Made by a program: the position numbers and the translations under genes. DNA of 64,000 nt from Derxia gummosa DSM 723 (GTDB lineage Bacteria; Pseudomonadota; Gammaproteobacteria; Burkholderiales; Burkholderiaceae_E), in NCBI RefSeq assembly GCF_000482785.1, contig NZ_AXWS01000007.1:62001-126000 (forward strand). The letters are read 5' to 3'. Below the pieces are notes generated by a model. It was not told where the DNA came from, searched no databases, and worked only from the letters and a program-made list of their open reading frames with translations. Shown here one piece after another: positions 19,526 through 28,949 of this stretch. Each line of letters starts with the position of its first letter. Position 1 is the first letter of the stretch.

Positions 19526-19550
19526 AGCAATCCCATCACAGGAAGCCACG

Positions 19551-21308
19551 ATGCCCCGCCTCACGTTCCCGCCGAATTCCAGCCGTCTGTTGCGCGACGC
19601 CCTGTCACTCACATTGACGCTGGCCCTGGCCGCCTGCGGCGGCGGCGGCGGTGACGGTGGCGGCAACCCCGCCGGGGCCGCCAAGGCCGACGTCGCCGCA
19701 GCCGGCGCCTCCGGCCTCGCCGGCGTGCCGACCGACAAGATCGCCGCATGGCGCCGGGTCGGCTTCGCCGAGAAGAGTCTGGCCCGCAGCACCTTCGAAG
19801 ACCTGCCCGACGACGAACGCAGCGCCGCCCAGATGATGGCCACCAGTGCCGACCTCGGCACCACCGTCGGCACCACGATCGTCACCACGCCTGCCCGCGC
19901 CAGCGCCGCCGCGGTCCAGCCGACGCGCACCTGGCAGGCACCGGCCGACACCGGCAGCGGCATCGACTACCCGATCGAGCGCTACCGCTCCTGGGTCGTG
20001 CGCTCCCACGCGGCGGTCATCACCGACGGCGGCCATGCCGTTACCGCCTGGTTCGTCGACAACGGCTTCGGCAACGCCTACTTCCGCGCGCTGCACCGCG
20101 ATGCCGGCAGCTCGGCCTGGGTCATGCGCGACCTGCCGATGGGCTATCTCGATCCGGACGGCTTCCAGGGCTTTTCTGAACTTCAGCTGGTCACGGTCAA
20201 CGGCAACGACGTGCTCGCGGTCTGGAGCTGGCGCGACACCTTCCACGGCGAGGTGCGCGCGGCCTACTACTCGGCTGCGACCGGCAGCTGGAGCGGCCCC
20301 TACACCGTGCCCGGCAGCACCTTCGACGGCGTGAATCTCGACAACCCGCCGCGCATCGTTCCCGACGGCCAGGGCGGCGCCATTCTCGTCGGCATCGGCG
20401 GCCCGGCCAGCGACGACAGCGGCTGGCAGCAGCTCGGCCTGTGGGCAGTGAAGTTCGACCGCGCCACGCTCGGCTGGAAGACGCCGTTCAATCTGCGCAT
20501 GCTCACGCGCGACTTCACCTGGGAAGGCGCGCCCGACGTGCACACCACGGCCGACGGCAAGCTGTTCATCGCCTACACCACGCGCTGCCTGCCGACCGCG
20601 CGCACCGCCACCTGGGTGCAGCTCTACGACCCGACCACCAATGCCTCGCGCTGGCCCAACCTGCTCTCGGTCGAGCAGCTGCGCGCCTACGCGCCGAAGA
20701 TCCTGCCGCTCAACTACGGTCGCGCGGTCATCACCTGGAGCGGCAGCGAAGGCGAGACCGGCGCCTGGTGGCGCCTGATCGGCCCCGACACCTGGCCGCT
20801 CACCGCCGCCGCGCGCATCACCGGCGCGCCGTCGGACGCGCGCGTCGCCTCCACCGGCACCAATGACGCCTTCCTGTTCTGGAGCGACGGCGCCCGCCCC
20901 ACCGCGCAATGGAAGGCCCAGCGCTACAACGGCGCCACCAAGGTCTGGGGCGCGCCCGCCGACCTGTTCACCCAGACCGGCGACTACGCCACGCCGCCGC
21001 AGTTCCAGCGCGACGGCCTCGGCAACCTGGCCGCCGCCTGGGATGCGGGCGACACCAGCAGCACGGCCCAGGAAGTGCGCCTGCGCCGCTGGAGCGCCAG
21101 CAGCGCGAGCTGGGGCGCGCCGAGCACGCCGGGCGCGCACGCGGTACCGACCGGCAGTGCCGGCTACGCGCTCACCTACCCGCGCCTCGCCAACCATGCC
21201 GACGGCCGCATGAGCCTCTACTGGACCGACACCACCGGCTACTACGGTCAGGACAGCCCCTTCGTGGCCAACGTGGTGGCGCACATCTGGCACGCCGACT
21301 GGAAGTGA
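19551..21308 (+). CDS. Lipoprotein with beta-propeller-like repeats, function unknown
   Basis: 585 residues, ribosome site AGGAAG six bases before the ATG. Signal peptide with lipobox LAAC and Cys29, then a Gly-rich linker. The remainder is a series of about 50-60-residue segments each ending in a W-x-x-P or W-G-A-P pattern (TGSWSGPYTVPG, TKVWGAPADLF, SASWGAPSTPG) preceded by a short strand with A-x-W-x-D/S, which resembles blades of a beta-propeller. No catalytic motif is recognised. It lies between the ABC genes and the AttH-like gene, behind an AT-rich spacer, and does not look like a normal part of that system. Confidence 0.7.
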   Translation: MPRLTFPPNSSRLLRDALSLTLTLALAACGGGGGDGGGNPAGAAKADVAAAGASGLAGVPTDKIAAWRRVGFAEKSLARSTFEDLPDDERSAAQMMATSADLGTTVGTTIVTTPARASAAAVQPTRTWQAPADTGSGIDYPIERYRSWVVRSHAAVITDGGHAVTAWFVDNGFGNAYFRALHRDAGSSAWVMRDLPMGYLDPDGFQGFSELQLVTVNGNDVLAVWSWRDTFHGEVRAAYYSAATGSWSGPYTVPGSTFDGVNLDNPPRIVPDGQGGAILVGIGGPASDDSGWQQLGLWAVKFDRATLGWKTPFNLRMLTRDFTWEGAPDVHTTADGKLFIAYTTRCLPTARTATWVQLYDPTTNASRWPNLLSVEQLRAYAPKILPLNYGRAVITWSGSEGETGAWWRLIGPDTWPLTAAARITGAPSDARVASTGTNDAFLFWSDGARPTAQWKAQRYNGATKVWGAPADLFTQTGDYATPPQFQRDGLGNLAAAWDAGDTSSTAQEVRLRRWSASSASWGAPSTPGAHAVPTGSAGYALTYPRLANHADGRMSLYWTDTTGYYGQDSPFVANVVAHIWHADWK

Positions 21309-21374
21309 CGCGCCCCGCCCGAGTGCGGCCGGGAACCGCCGGCGCATGAGACAGGCCAAACTCGGCCTTTCCTC

Positions 21375-22535
21375 ATGCCCGGCATCCCAGTGCACCGCTC
21401 CGACTCCTCCGCTCCGCCGCATGCCGGTCGCCGCCGCGCCTGCGGCCTGCTCATCGCCGGCGCCGCGACGCTCGCGCCGGCGGCAGGCCCGGCAACGACG
21501 GCCGCCGAACCGCCCTTCGCCGAACCCCGGCGCGGCCAGCCGCTCGTCTTCCCGCGCGACCACGGCGCCCATTCCGGCTTCCGCACCGAGTGGTGGTACC
21601 TCACAGGCTGGCTCGACGCCGAGCGCGACCCGCTCGGCTTCCAGATCACCTTCTTCCGCAGCCGACTCGACGTCGGCGCCAATGCCGCCTCGCGCTTCGC
21701 GCCGCGACAGGTCGTGTTCACGCATGTGGCGCTGAGCGATCCCGCGCTCGGCCACGCGCTGCATGACGACCGCGCCCTGCGCGCCGGCTTCCGCGACGCC
21801 ATCGCCGACGACACCGACGCCCGCCTCGTCCTCGGCGACTGGACGCTCGCCCGCGACGCCGCCTCCGGCCACTGGCGCGCCCGCCTGCCCGCGCGCGACT
21901 TCGCGCTCGACCTCGACTTCGCGCCGACCCAGCCGGTCATGCTCCAGGGCGACGCCGGCTGGTCGCAGAAATCGCCCGCGCAACCCGGCCGGCCCATCCC
22001 CGCCAGCCACTACTACTCGCTGCCTGCCCTCGCCGTGACCGGCAGCGTCACGCGCGACGGCCGTGCCCGCGACGTCGCCGGCCGCGCCTGGCTCGACCGC
22101 GAATGGTCGAGCCAGTACCTCGCCGCCGACGCCGCCGGCTGGGACTGGCTCGCGCTCAACCTCGACGACGGCGGCGCGCTCATGGCCTTCCGCATGCGCC
22201 GCAAGGGCGCGCCCGACGCGCCGCCGCTGTGGCAGCACGCCGGCCTGCGCGCCACGCCCGACGGCCCGGTCACCGATCCCGGCCCGCCGCGGCTCACCCC
22301 GCTGCGCTGGTGGACCAGCCCGCGCAGCGGCGCGCGCTACCCCGTGGCGATGACGCTCATGGTCGGCGGCCGCCGCCTCGTGATCGAGCCGCTCATGGAC
22401 GACCAGGAACTCGACTCGCGCCGCTCGACGGGCACCATCTACTGGGAAGGCGCGGTGCGCGCGACCGAGGACGGCCGCCGCGTCGGCCTCGGCTACCTCG
22501 AACTCACGGGCTACTCGGGCCAGCTGAGCGTGTGA
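21375..22535 (+). CDS. AttH/CrtC-like lipocalin-domain protein
   Basis: 386 residues. The N-terminus has a Tat-like signal (RRRACGLLIAGAATLAPAAG). The mature protein shows the family hallmarks PRDHGAHSGFRTEWWYLTGW, FQITFFRSR, HYYSLPALAVTG, AWLDREWSSQYL, GWDWLALNLDDG and TGTIYWEGAV, as in AttH and the fold shared with carotenoid 1,2-hydratase (two lipocalin-like beta barrels). AttH-like proteins normally follow the ATPase and permease genes directly and work as the periplasmic lipid-handling or substrate-binding part. Here the gene is 2.1 kb away from the permease. No carotenoid genes are in the window, so a hydratase role is unlikely. Confidence 0.87.
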   Translation: MPGIPVHRSDSSAPPHAGRRRACGLLIAGAATLAPAAGPATTAAEPPFAEPRRGQPLVFPRDHGAHSGFRTEWWYLTGWLDAERDPLGFQITFFRSRLDVGANAASRFAPRQVVFTHVALSDPALGHALHDDRALRAGFRDAIADDTDARLVLGDWTLARDAASGHWRARLPARDFALDLDFAPTQPVMLQGDAGWSQKSPAQPGRPIPASHYYSLPALAVTGSVTRDGRARDVAGRAWLDREWSSQYLAADAAGWDWLALNLDDGGALMAFRMRRKGAPDAPPLWQHAGLRATPDGPVTDPGPPRLTPLRWWTSPRSGARYPVAMTLMVGGRRLVIEPLMDDQELDSRRSTGTIYWEGAVRATEDGRRVGLGYLELTGYSGQLSV

Positions 22536-22706
22536 CCGGGCAGCGCCCGCTGCCTGCGCGATTCACCGCGGCGCCCGTCGCTGCCGCGCCGCCGCGGGGC
22601 CATCCCCTGGCGGCCGTCCGCGCCTGTCACCTTCCCGACAATCCGGGCAAGGCACCAAACCTGCATTCACCCGCCTCCGGCGCCCAATCACTACACGGAG
22701 GACCCT

Positions 22707-23204
22707 GTGATCTACGTTGTCGAAGAACCCAAGCAAGGCGGCGAGGCGAAGGCCTGGTTCGCCTTCGATCAGCAGGATTTCATCCGCAAGGTCCACGCCC
22801 TCGGCGGTCGCGAGCCCTGGGAGATCTACGACATCACGAGCGCGCGCGAGCTGCTCGACCTGTTCGACAAGACGCCCGACACCCCGGGTGCCAAGGACGA
22901 CTGTCCGGCCATCTTCGCGCTCGGCGAGGCCCACGGCTGGGACACGCCGCTCTACCGCGCCGACGCCCTGCTCGGCGCGGGCGTCTACCAGCCCGAGAAG
23001 GTCGAGGAGAAGGACGCCTGCGCGGCCGTGATCGCCCTTGCCAACAAGGACGGCATCACCCACGTCCTGTGGAGCGACGCCGAGGCCATCGCCGCGCTCG
23101 ACAGCGACCCCGAGTTCGACAAGGCGACCCACTTCTGGGCCCGCTACGCGCTGCGCGACCAGATGGTGGCGCTCGAAGTGCTGGAGGAGAACGGGCCGAT
23201 CTGA
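22707..23204 (+). CDS. Conserved-looking 165-residue protein of unknown function
   Basis: Starts with GTG at 22707, preceded by GGAGG five bases upstream, giving (M)IYVVEEPKQGGEAKAWFAFD. The product is acidic, has no signal peptide or membrane segment and reads as an alpha/beta cytoplasmic protein: WEIYDITSARELLDLFD, CPAIFALGEAHGWDTPLYRAD and THFWARYALRDQMVALEVLE. Three cysteines are present. I do not recognise the family. It is a single gene; neighbours are the AttH-like gene (172 bp upstream) and the GH16 lipoprotein gene. Confidence 0.7.
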   Translation: MIYVVEEPKQGGEAKAWFAFDQQDFIRKVHALGGREPWEIYDITSARELLDLFDKTPDTPGAKDDCPAIFALGEAHGWDTPLYRADALLGAGVYQPEKVEEKDACAAVIALANKDGITHVLWSDAEAIAALDSDPEFDKATHFWARYALRDQMVALEVLEENGPI

Positions 23205-23402
23205 GGTCGACCCGGTGCCGCCCGGCCCGCCTACGCGTGGCCGGACACGCGTCGCCATCACCCGACCCCTGCGGCATCCGTCACGGAATCCGCCCGCGCC
23301 CTGGTGCGTGGCCCGCGATGGCAAGCGCCCGGCAAACTGCCGCATGCGTGAATCGCGCCCCGTCGGCCGCCCCGTCTGGCGGTCATCACCGGACGCCCAC
23401 GC

Positions 23403-24509
23403 ATGCAGCCCACCTTTCCGCGCGTCGCCGCGCTCGCGCTGTCGATCCTGCTCGCCGCCTGTTCCGACGGCGGCAAGCCGAAGGCCACCGCCCTGCCCTA
23501 CCGGCTCAACAACATACCCGCCCCCCAGCTCAAGGGACCGGCGCCGGCCGACATCCCCGCGACGCTCGACCTTGCGATCGCCCCCGGCGTGCCCGCGCCC
23601 GGCCCCGGCGACGATGCCCATGCCGCCCTCGTGCGGCCCAAGGGCGCGCCGGAAGACGTCGGCCCCATCCCCGAGCTGTGCATCGCCGTGCCAGCCGCCC
23701 GCGCCACCGAGACCGTCCATCTCAAGCTCGCCCACGCCGAGCCCTTCGACACCCTGCGCATCGACGACGAGCACTGGGCGCCGCACTACGAAGCCGGCCA
23801 CGACACGGTGACGAAGCGCTGGTTCGGCTACGACGGCCTCGACAAGCGCCGACTCGACACCGGCGAGGAGCAGATCTACGTCGACCGCGACTTCCGCGGC
23901 ACCGGCGCCACGCCGCTTGGCATCGACCCCTTCGTGCTCAAGGACGGCCAGCTCTCGATCGTGGCCGACCGGGTCCGGCCCGAGCACAAGTCGGCGCTCG
24001 GCAACGCCAGCTTCACGTCCGGGCTGCTTGCCTCCTACAAGTTCTTCAGCCTGCATTACGGCTATGTCGAGCTGCGCGCGCGCATGCCGGTCGGCCAGGC
24101 GCTGTGGCCGGCGTTCTGGCTGCTGCCGACCGACCGGCGCTGGCCGCCGGAGCTCGACGTGTTCGAGGTCGCGGGCCAGAAACCCGAACTCATCAAGTTC
24201 AACCTGCAATGGTCGGACGCCGAGGGGCGCTGGCTGCGCGCGCCCTGCCAGACCCGCGTGCTCGACGCCGGCCAGACCTTCCACGACTACGGCCTGCTCT
24301 GGACCGAGCAGTCGGTGACCTGGTTCATCGACCGTAAGCCGATCGCCACCGCGCCGACGCCCGCGAGCATGCGCACGCCGATGTACGTGCTCATCAATCT
24401 CGCGGTCGGCAGCCGGGGCAGTGCCGGCAAGCCCGACGCCACCACGCCCGCGCCGGCCGCCTTCGTCATCGACCATTTCGCGGCCTGGAGTCTCGACGGC
24501 GCGCAATGA
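23403..24509 (+). CDS. GH16-family glycosidase lipoprotein
   Basis: 368 residues with a lipoprotein signal ending LLAAC (Cys20). The C-terminal two thirds is a GH16 jelly-roll: FTSGLLASYKFFSLHYGYVELRAR is the typical entry strand, ALWPAFWLLP follows, and the catalytic signature E-x-D-x-x-E is present as ELDVFE with Glu250, Asp252 and Glu255. FHDYGLLWTEQSVTWFIDRK is the usual later pair of strands. GH16 enzymes cut or transfer beta-1,3 or beta-1,4 glucans and galactans; here the enzyme is likely anchored in the outer membrane. The next gene codes a membrane acyltransferase, suggesting a shared role in exopolysaccharide processing, though 202 bp separate them. Confidence 0.88.
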   Translation: MQPTFPRVAALALSILLAACSDGGKPKATALPYRLNNIPAPQLKGPAPADIPATLDLAIAPGVPAPGPGDDAHAALVRPKGAPEDVGPIPELCIAVPAARATETVHLKLAHAEPFDTLRIDDEHWAPHYEAGHDTVTKRWFGYDGLDKRRLDTGEEQIYVDRDFRGTGATPLGIDPFVLKDGQLSIVADRVRPEHKSALGNASFTSGLLASYKFFSLHYGYVELRARMPVGQALWPAFWLLPTDRRWPPELDVFEVAGQKPELIKFNLQWSDAEGRWLRAPCQTRVLDAGQTFHDYGLLWTEQSVTWFIDRKPIATAPTPASMRTPMYVLINLAVGSRGSAGKPDATTPAPAAFVIDHFAAWSLDGAQ

Positions 24510-24711
24510 GGCGGGCGCGGCGGGCAGGCGGCAGCCCTCGGCACCATGCCGACGACGCCGGCTGCCGCGTGCCGGCGAGCGCGTCTTCGCTTGCGCGCGC
24601 TCGCCGCAAGGTGCGATCCATCACCACGAGCGCCGAAGGTTGACGCGGACAATCCGGCCCTTGTCCGGCGCGATGCGCCGGCCGGGCCATTCCTCCTTCG
24701 ATTCCGCGCTG

Positions 24712-25800
24712 ATGAAAAAGACGATCTACAACGTCCAGATATTGCGGCTCATTGCCTCGGCAATGGTGCTGTTCGGCCATGTACAGCACGAGGCCGGCGA
24801 AATGCCCTATCTCGATCTAGCCAATTACACGCCGTGGGTGCCGGTGTATTTCGCCGGCGGGGTCGACATCTTTTTCGTGATCAGCGGATTCATCATGTAT
24901 CTGCTGTCGAAGGAGCAATTCGGCAAGCCGGGCGCCTCGGCCAATTTCCTGTGGCGCCGCATCGCGCGCGTGGCGCCGCCGTACTGGCTGTTCACGACGG
25001 CGATGATCGGCTCGGCCATCGTCTTCGCGTCCTACGTCACGCATTCGACGCTCGATCCGCTGCATGTGATCGGCTCGTATTTCTTCGTGCCGGTGCAGAA
25101 CCCGTATGGCCGCTATTTCCCGGTGCTGATTCTCGGCTGGACGCTCAATTTCGAAATGCTGTTCTATGCGCTGCTCGGAATCGCGCTGCTGTTCAATCGG
25201 CGCGCGGGCGTGGCATTTCTATTCGGCTCGATTGCGCTGCTGGGCACGCTCGGCATTGTCGCGCCGCCCGGATCGACGTCATTCGCGTTCTGGTGCAATC
25301 CGATCATCTTCGAATTCCTGTTCGGCATCGCCCTGGCGCATTTCCGGCTCGCGGGCATGCGCATCGCGCTGCCGGCGGGCATCGCGCTGGTGGTCGCGGG
25401 CGTGGCGGTCATGGTGCTGATGCAGTCCATGGGCATCGCCGCCCATTTCTGGGATTACCGCCCGCTGTGGATGGGCCTGCCGGCGCTGGCGATCTGCTCG
25501 GGCTTCGCGCTGGTGGACGAGGCGCCCGAACCGGGGCCGGTCAAGCGCGCGCTGGTGTTCGGCGGCGACGTGTCCTTCGTGCTCTACCTGTCGCACCCGT
25601 TCGCGCTGACGCTGGTGTCGATGCTGTGGAAGAAGGCCCATCTCACGCACGCCTGGGGCTATGTGGTGGTGGCCAATCTGTTCTCGGTGGTGGTGGCCTG
25701 CGTGCTGCATGTGCTGATCGAGAAGCCGGCGACGACGAGCATCAACCGCTTCGTGAGCCGGCGGCTGGCGCCGCGCCGGGTAGTAGCGGCCGCGGGCTGA
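24712..25800 (+). CDS. Acyltransferase 3 family membrane protein
   Basis: 362 residues, about ten membrane helices. Start at 24712 (MKKTIYNVQILRLIASAMVL) is preferred over upstream in-frame ATGs because it begins with the family's first helix. The conserved His is in LFGHVQHE near residue 23, the VDIFFVISGFIMY motif follows, and the Arg motif FLWRRIARVAPPYWLF is present. Such proteins acetylate or succinylate surface glycans from the inner membrane. The first half uses AT-ending codons (ATT, AAT, GCA, TTT) more than neighbouring genes, which hints at acquisition from a lower-GC source. Confidence 0.88.
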   Translation: MKKTIYNVQILRLIASAMVLFGHVQHEAGEMPYLDLANYTPWVPVYFAGGVDIFFVISGFIMYLLSKEQFGKPGASANFLWRRIARVAPPYWLFTTAMIGSAIVFASYVTHSTLDPLHVIGSYFFVPVQNPYGRYFPVLILGWTLNFEMLFYALLGIALLFNRRAGVAFLFGSIALLGTLGIVAPPGSTSFAFWCNPIIFEFLFGIALAHFRLAGMRIALPAGIALVVAGVAVMVLMQSMGIAAHFWDYRPLWMGLPALAICSGFALVDEAPEPGPVKRALVFGGDVSFVLYLSHPFALTLVSMLWKKAHLTHAWGYVVVANLFSVVVACVLHVLIEKPATTSINRFVSRRLAPRRVVAAAG

Positions 25801-26064
25801 GCCGCATGACGTGACGCGGGCGGGTCGAAGCCCGCGCGGCGCTGGTGGTCGGCACAAACCGGTCATCGGCGCCCGGCACGCGATCCGGCGGGCGGGCGCC
25901 CCGCTTGCCCGGCACGGGCCGGGCATTTCGCCCGCCCGGGTCCGCGCCCCCCTCGACCGGACCGACGCGGCCACAGAATGGGGGCTTCCGGCGCCGCGTC
26001 GCGCAAGGTGGCGCGCGCCGGGCCCCGCAGCAATCCCGCGCGGTGGCGCCCGCCCGACATCACC

Positions 26065-28026
26065 ATGGCCGCCGACTCCTCCTCCCGCCTTTCCTCCGGC
26101 AGTACGCCTTCCTCCGCTTCGACCCTGCCGCCCGAGCATGCCGCGCCGGGCGCCGATGGTTCCGCGGCACCCGCCGCGCGGCCCGCGCTCGCCGTGCTCG
26201 GCAAGCTCGCGCCCTTCATCGCGCCCTATCGCGCGCGGCTGATGCTCGCCTTCGTGCTGCTGGTGGCGTCGTCGGTGGCGCTGCTGGCGGTGCCGTGGTC
26301 CTTCCGTGATCTGGTCGATCGCGGCTTCGTCGCGGGTGGCGCGGTGGGCGGGCATTTTCTCGGGCTGCTTGGCATCGCGGTGCTGTGGGCGGCGCTGATG
26401 GCGGCGCGCTTCTACCAGATGAGCTGGCTCGGCGAGCGCGTGACCGCCGACATCCGCGTGGCGGTGCAGCGCCGCATGCTCATGCAGTCGCCCGAGTTCT
26501 TCGAGACGACGCGCACGGGCGAGGTGCTGTCGCGGCTCGTCGGCGACACGACGCTCGTGCAGACCGTGGTCGGCTCGTCGATGTCGATGGGGCTGCGCAG
26601 CCTGTTCCAGCTCGTCGGTGGCCTCGTGATGCTGGGCGTGACGAGCCCGCGCCTGTTCGGCATCACGGTGGCGCTGCTGGTGGTCGTGGTGCTGCCGCTG
26701 ATGCTCGCGAGCCGGCGCGTGCGACGGCAGTCGCGCGAATCGCAGGACCGCATCGCCGACAGCGCAGCGCTCGCCGGCGAGGTGCTGGGCGCGATCCAGA
26801 CCGTGCAGGCCTATGCCCAGGAAGACCGCGAGGCGGCGCGCCATGCCGACTCGGTCGAGCGCAGCTTCGCCACTGCCGTGCGCCGCAGCCGCACGCGCGC
26901 GCTGCTCATGGCGGCGATGATCGCCGGCGTGTTCGCGGCGATCGTCTTCGTGCTGTGGCTCGGCGCGCGCGACGTGATCGCCGGCCGCATGAGCCAGGGC
27001 GACCTCGCGGCCTTCGTGATGTACGCGGCCTTCGCGGCCGGCTCGGTCGGTGTGCTGGCCGAGGTGTGGAGCGACGTGCAGCGCGCGGCCGGCGCAAGCG
27101 AGCGGCTGGCCGAACTGCTCGCGGCCGAGCCGAAAATCACCGCGCCGGCCGATCCCGAGCCTCTCGCGCTCGCGGAGGCGGGACTGTCCGCCCGATCCGC
27201 CGCGCCGGACGGACCGGCGCCCGACGCCCTCGCCGCCTTCGATCCGCGCGCGCACCGGCTCTCCAACAGCGCGGCCGAGCCGCTCATCCGCTTCGACGCC
27301 GTGCGCTTCCACTACCCGTCGCGGCCGCAGACCGCCGCGCTCGACGGTTTCAGCCTCGACGTGCCGGCGGGCAGCACGGTCGCGCTCGTGGGGCCGAGCG
27401 GCGCGGGCAAGTCCACCGTGTTCCAGCTGCTGCTGCGCTTCTACGACATCGAGTCGGGCGCGATCCGCTTCGGCGGCCACGACCTGCGCCGGCTCGACCC
27501 GCGCGAGCTGCGCCGCCACATCGGCGTGGTGGCGCAGGAGCCGGTCATCTTCTCGGCCGACGCGCTCGACAACATTCGCTACGGCCGGCCGGAAGCGAGC
27601 GAAGCCGAGGTGATCGCCGCCGCGCGCACCGCGCTGGCCGACGAGTTCCTGGCCCGGCTGCCCGAGGGCTACCGCACCTTCCTCGGCGAGCGCGGCGTGC
27701 GGCTGTCAGGCGGGCAGAAGCAGCGCATCGCCATCGCGCGCGCGGTGCTCAAGAATCCGCCGGTGCTGCTGCTCGACGAGGCCACGAGCGCGCTCGACAC
27801 CGAGAGCGAGAAGCTCGTCCAGCAAGGCCTGGAAGCGGCGATGCGCGGCCGCACGACGCTGGTGATCGCGCATCGGCTCAGTACCGTGCGCAAGGCCGAC
27901 CTGATCGTCGTGGTGGACGGCGGCCGGGTGGTGGAAATGGGACCGCCGGCCGAACTGCTGGCCCAGGGCGGGATGTATGCGCGGCTGGCGGGGATGCAGG
28001 TGGCGGGCGAGGACGTCGGCGCCTGA
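26065..28026 (+). CDS. ABC exporter, fused permease-ATPase (ABCB/MsbA type)
   Basis: 653 residues from the ATG at 26065; an in-frame ATG at 25978 would add an Arg/Pro-rich stretch. After a Ser/Pro/Ala-rich leader of about 45 residues come six membrane helices of an ABC type-I exporter (about 60-340), a linker and the nucleotide-binding domain with Walker A GPSGAGKST at 443-451, signature LSGGQKQR at about 547 and Walker B VLLLDEAT. It should work as a homodimer exporting a lipid, peptide or drug. Sequence type is nearer to the ABCB/MsbA-like exporters of unassigned substrate than to true MsbA. Confidence 0.92.
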   Translation: MAADSSSRLSSGSTPSSASTLPPEHAAPGADGSAAPAARPALAVLGKLAPFIAPYRARLMLAFVLLVASSVALLAVPWSFRDLVDRGFVAGGAVGGHFLGLLGIAVLWAALMAARFYQMSWLGERVTADIRVAVQRRMLMQSPEFFETTRTGEVLSRLVGDTTLVQTVVGSSMSMGLRSLFQLVGGLVMLGVTSPRLFGITVALLVVVVLPLMLASRRVRRQSRESQDRIADSAALAGEVLGAIQTVQAYAQEDREAARHADSVERSFATAVRRSRTRALLMAAMIAGVFAAIVFVLWLGARDVIAGRMSQGDLAAFVMYAAFAAGSVGVLAEVWSDVQRAAGASERLAELLAAEPKITAPADPEPLALAEAGLSARSAAPDGPAPDALAAFDPRAHRLSNSAAEPLIRFDAVRFHYPSRPQTAALDGFSLDVPAGSTVALVGPSGAGKSTVFQLLLRFYDIESGAIRFGGHDLRRLDPRELRRHIGVVAQEPVIFSADALDNIRYGRPEASEAEVIAAARTALADEFLARLPEGYRTFLGERGVRLSGGQKQRIAIARAVLKNPPVLLLDEATSALDTESEKLVQQGLEAAMRGRTTLVIAHRLSTVRKADLIVVVDGGRVVEMGPPAELLAQGGMYARLAGMQVAGEDVGA

Positions 28027-28070
28027 TGCTCGGGCACGCGGCCGGCCGCACGCCTGTCCGGCCCGGACGC

Positions 28071-28580
28071 TCAGCGCACCCGCGCCAGCGTCGGCGCCAC
28101 CCGCGCCAGCGCGCGCAGGTCGTCGACCGCCACCGTGCCCGGCGCCACGTGCCGGCGCAGCGCAACCAGGCTGCCCGTGACCCGGCCACGCTCGCGGATC
28201 GGCACCGCGAGCAGACGATCCTCGCCCTCGGCCTCGGGCGCGAACAGGCGCGGATGGCCGGCCAGTTCCTCGGCCGCGCGCTCGCCGTCGAGTACCACCG
28301 GCTGGCCGGTCTCGAACACCCGCCCGGCCAGACCCTCGCCGGGCGACCAGCCGCGCCCCGCCGCCGCGCCGTCGGCGTTGAGGCCGACGCCGAGCGCGAG
28401 CCTGAGTCGGCCCTCGTCGTCGGCGCACAGCGCGGCCAGGCCGGCATAGCCCGCTTCGCGGCACAGCGTGGTCAGCACATCGAGGCGGTCGCAGGTGTCG
28501 GCGGCGGCAAGCGCGTCGAGCACACGCTGGAGCGCGTCGTCATGAAGCGGCGGCGGTGAAGGCTGATGCAGGCTGGCCAT
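28071..28580 (-). CDS. GAF-domain protein
   Basis: 169 residues starting MASLHQPSPPPLHDD; a 16-residue longer start (28628) is possible and neither has a strong ribosome site. One GAF domain spans about 25-160: helix DALQRVLDALAAADTCDRL, then GYAGLAALCADDEGRLRLAL, WSPGEGLAGRVFETGQPVVL, and LLAVPIRERGRVTGSLVALRR, the usual ending pattern of GAF domains. No output domain is fused, so it may bind a small ligand and act on a partner, or be a free methionine sulfoxide reductase relative, though the catalytic Cys pattern of that enzyme is not evident. It is convergent with the ABC exporter and divergent from the metallopeptidase gene. Confidence 0.72.
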   Translation of the reverse strand: MASLHQPSPPPLHDDALQRVLDALAAADTCDRLDVLTTLCREAGYAGLAALCADDEGRLRLALGVGLNADGAAAGRGWSPGEGLAGRVFETGQPVVLDGERAAEELAGHPRLFAPEAEGEDRLLAVPIRERGRVTGSLVALRRHVAPGTVAVDDLRALARVAPTLARVR

Positions 28581-28949
28581 GGCGGATGACTGGCAGTGGA
28601 CGGGTGACGGCGCCCGCGAACGGGTCATGCTGCCGGCCCGTCAACCGCTTGCGGCGACGCAACAAAGACTAGCCGCAGCGCGTCGGCCCCGACAAGTCGG
28701 GAGCCGTCCGGATATCGCCAACGACAAGGTGGAACCCGTCACGTCGCAGGAGAGACGGCTTCACTCCGGCACAGGTAGCTACGTGCAAACGAGCGCTCGA
28801 AAACCCGATCAGGGTTTATCGCAGTGCAGCAATCAGCCCCGGGAAACCCGCTGTCGGAATCGTCCCACCGGCGCGTCGGCGCAAGCCGGATGACAGCCCG
28901 GGCATGGGACCGGCACAGTCACTGGCCAGAGCGAGGAAAGGAGACCGGC
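28581..28949. other. Divergent intergenic region, GAF gene / metallopeptidase gene
   Basis: 369 bp with noticeably less GC than the coding regions around 28730-28830. No promoter pair, tRNA or riboswitch core could be recognised. The only clear site is the ribosome site GGAAAGGAG before the GTG start at 28950. Confidence 0.4.

Larger units (their letters stand above)
19247..19550. other. AT-rich intergenic region splitting the Att-type operon
   Basis: A hand count of 19261-19440 gives 79 G+C of 180 (44%), against about 70% around it. It holds a terminator (19347-19373), a second weak hairpin AGGAA/TTCCT before TTT (19377-19393), a repeated CTAGG motif and a hairpin CACCTAA/TTAGGTG (19502-19525) close to the next start. 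No ORF of note is inside. It may be a remnant of inserted DNA or a regulatory region brought with the following lipoprotein gene. Confidence 0.6.

Noticed and set aside
21375-22535. Carotenoid 1,2-hydratase (CrtC) as a pigment enzyme
   Set aside because: The fold matches, but there are no carotenoid genes and the nearby ATPase and double permease point to AttH of an Att-type transporter.
28730-28830. Possible riboswitch (GGAGAGACGG) upstream of the YpfJ-type gene
   Set aside because: The rest of a glycine-riboswitch core (CCGAAGG and paired P1/P3) is missing, and the gene downstream has no link to glycine.
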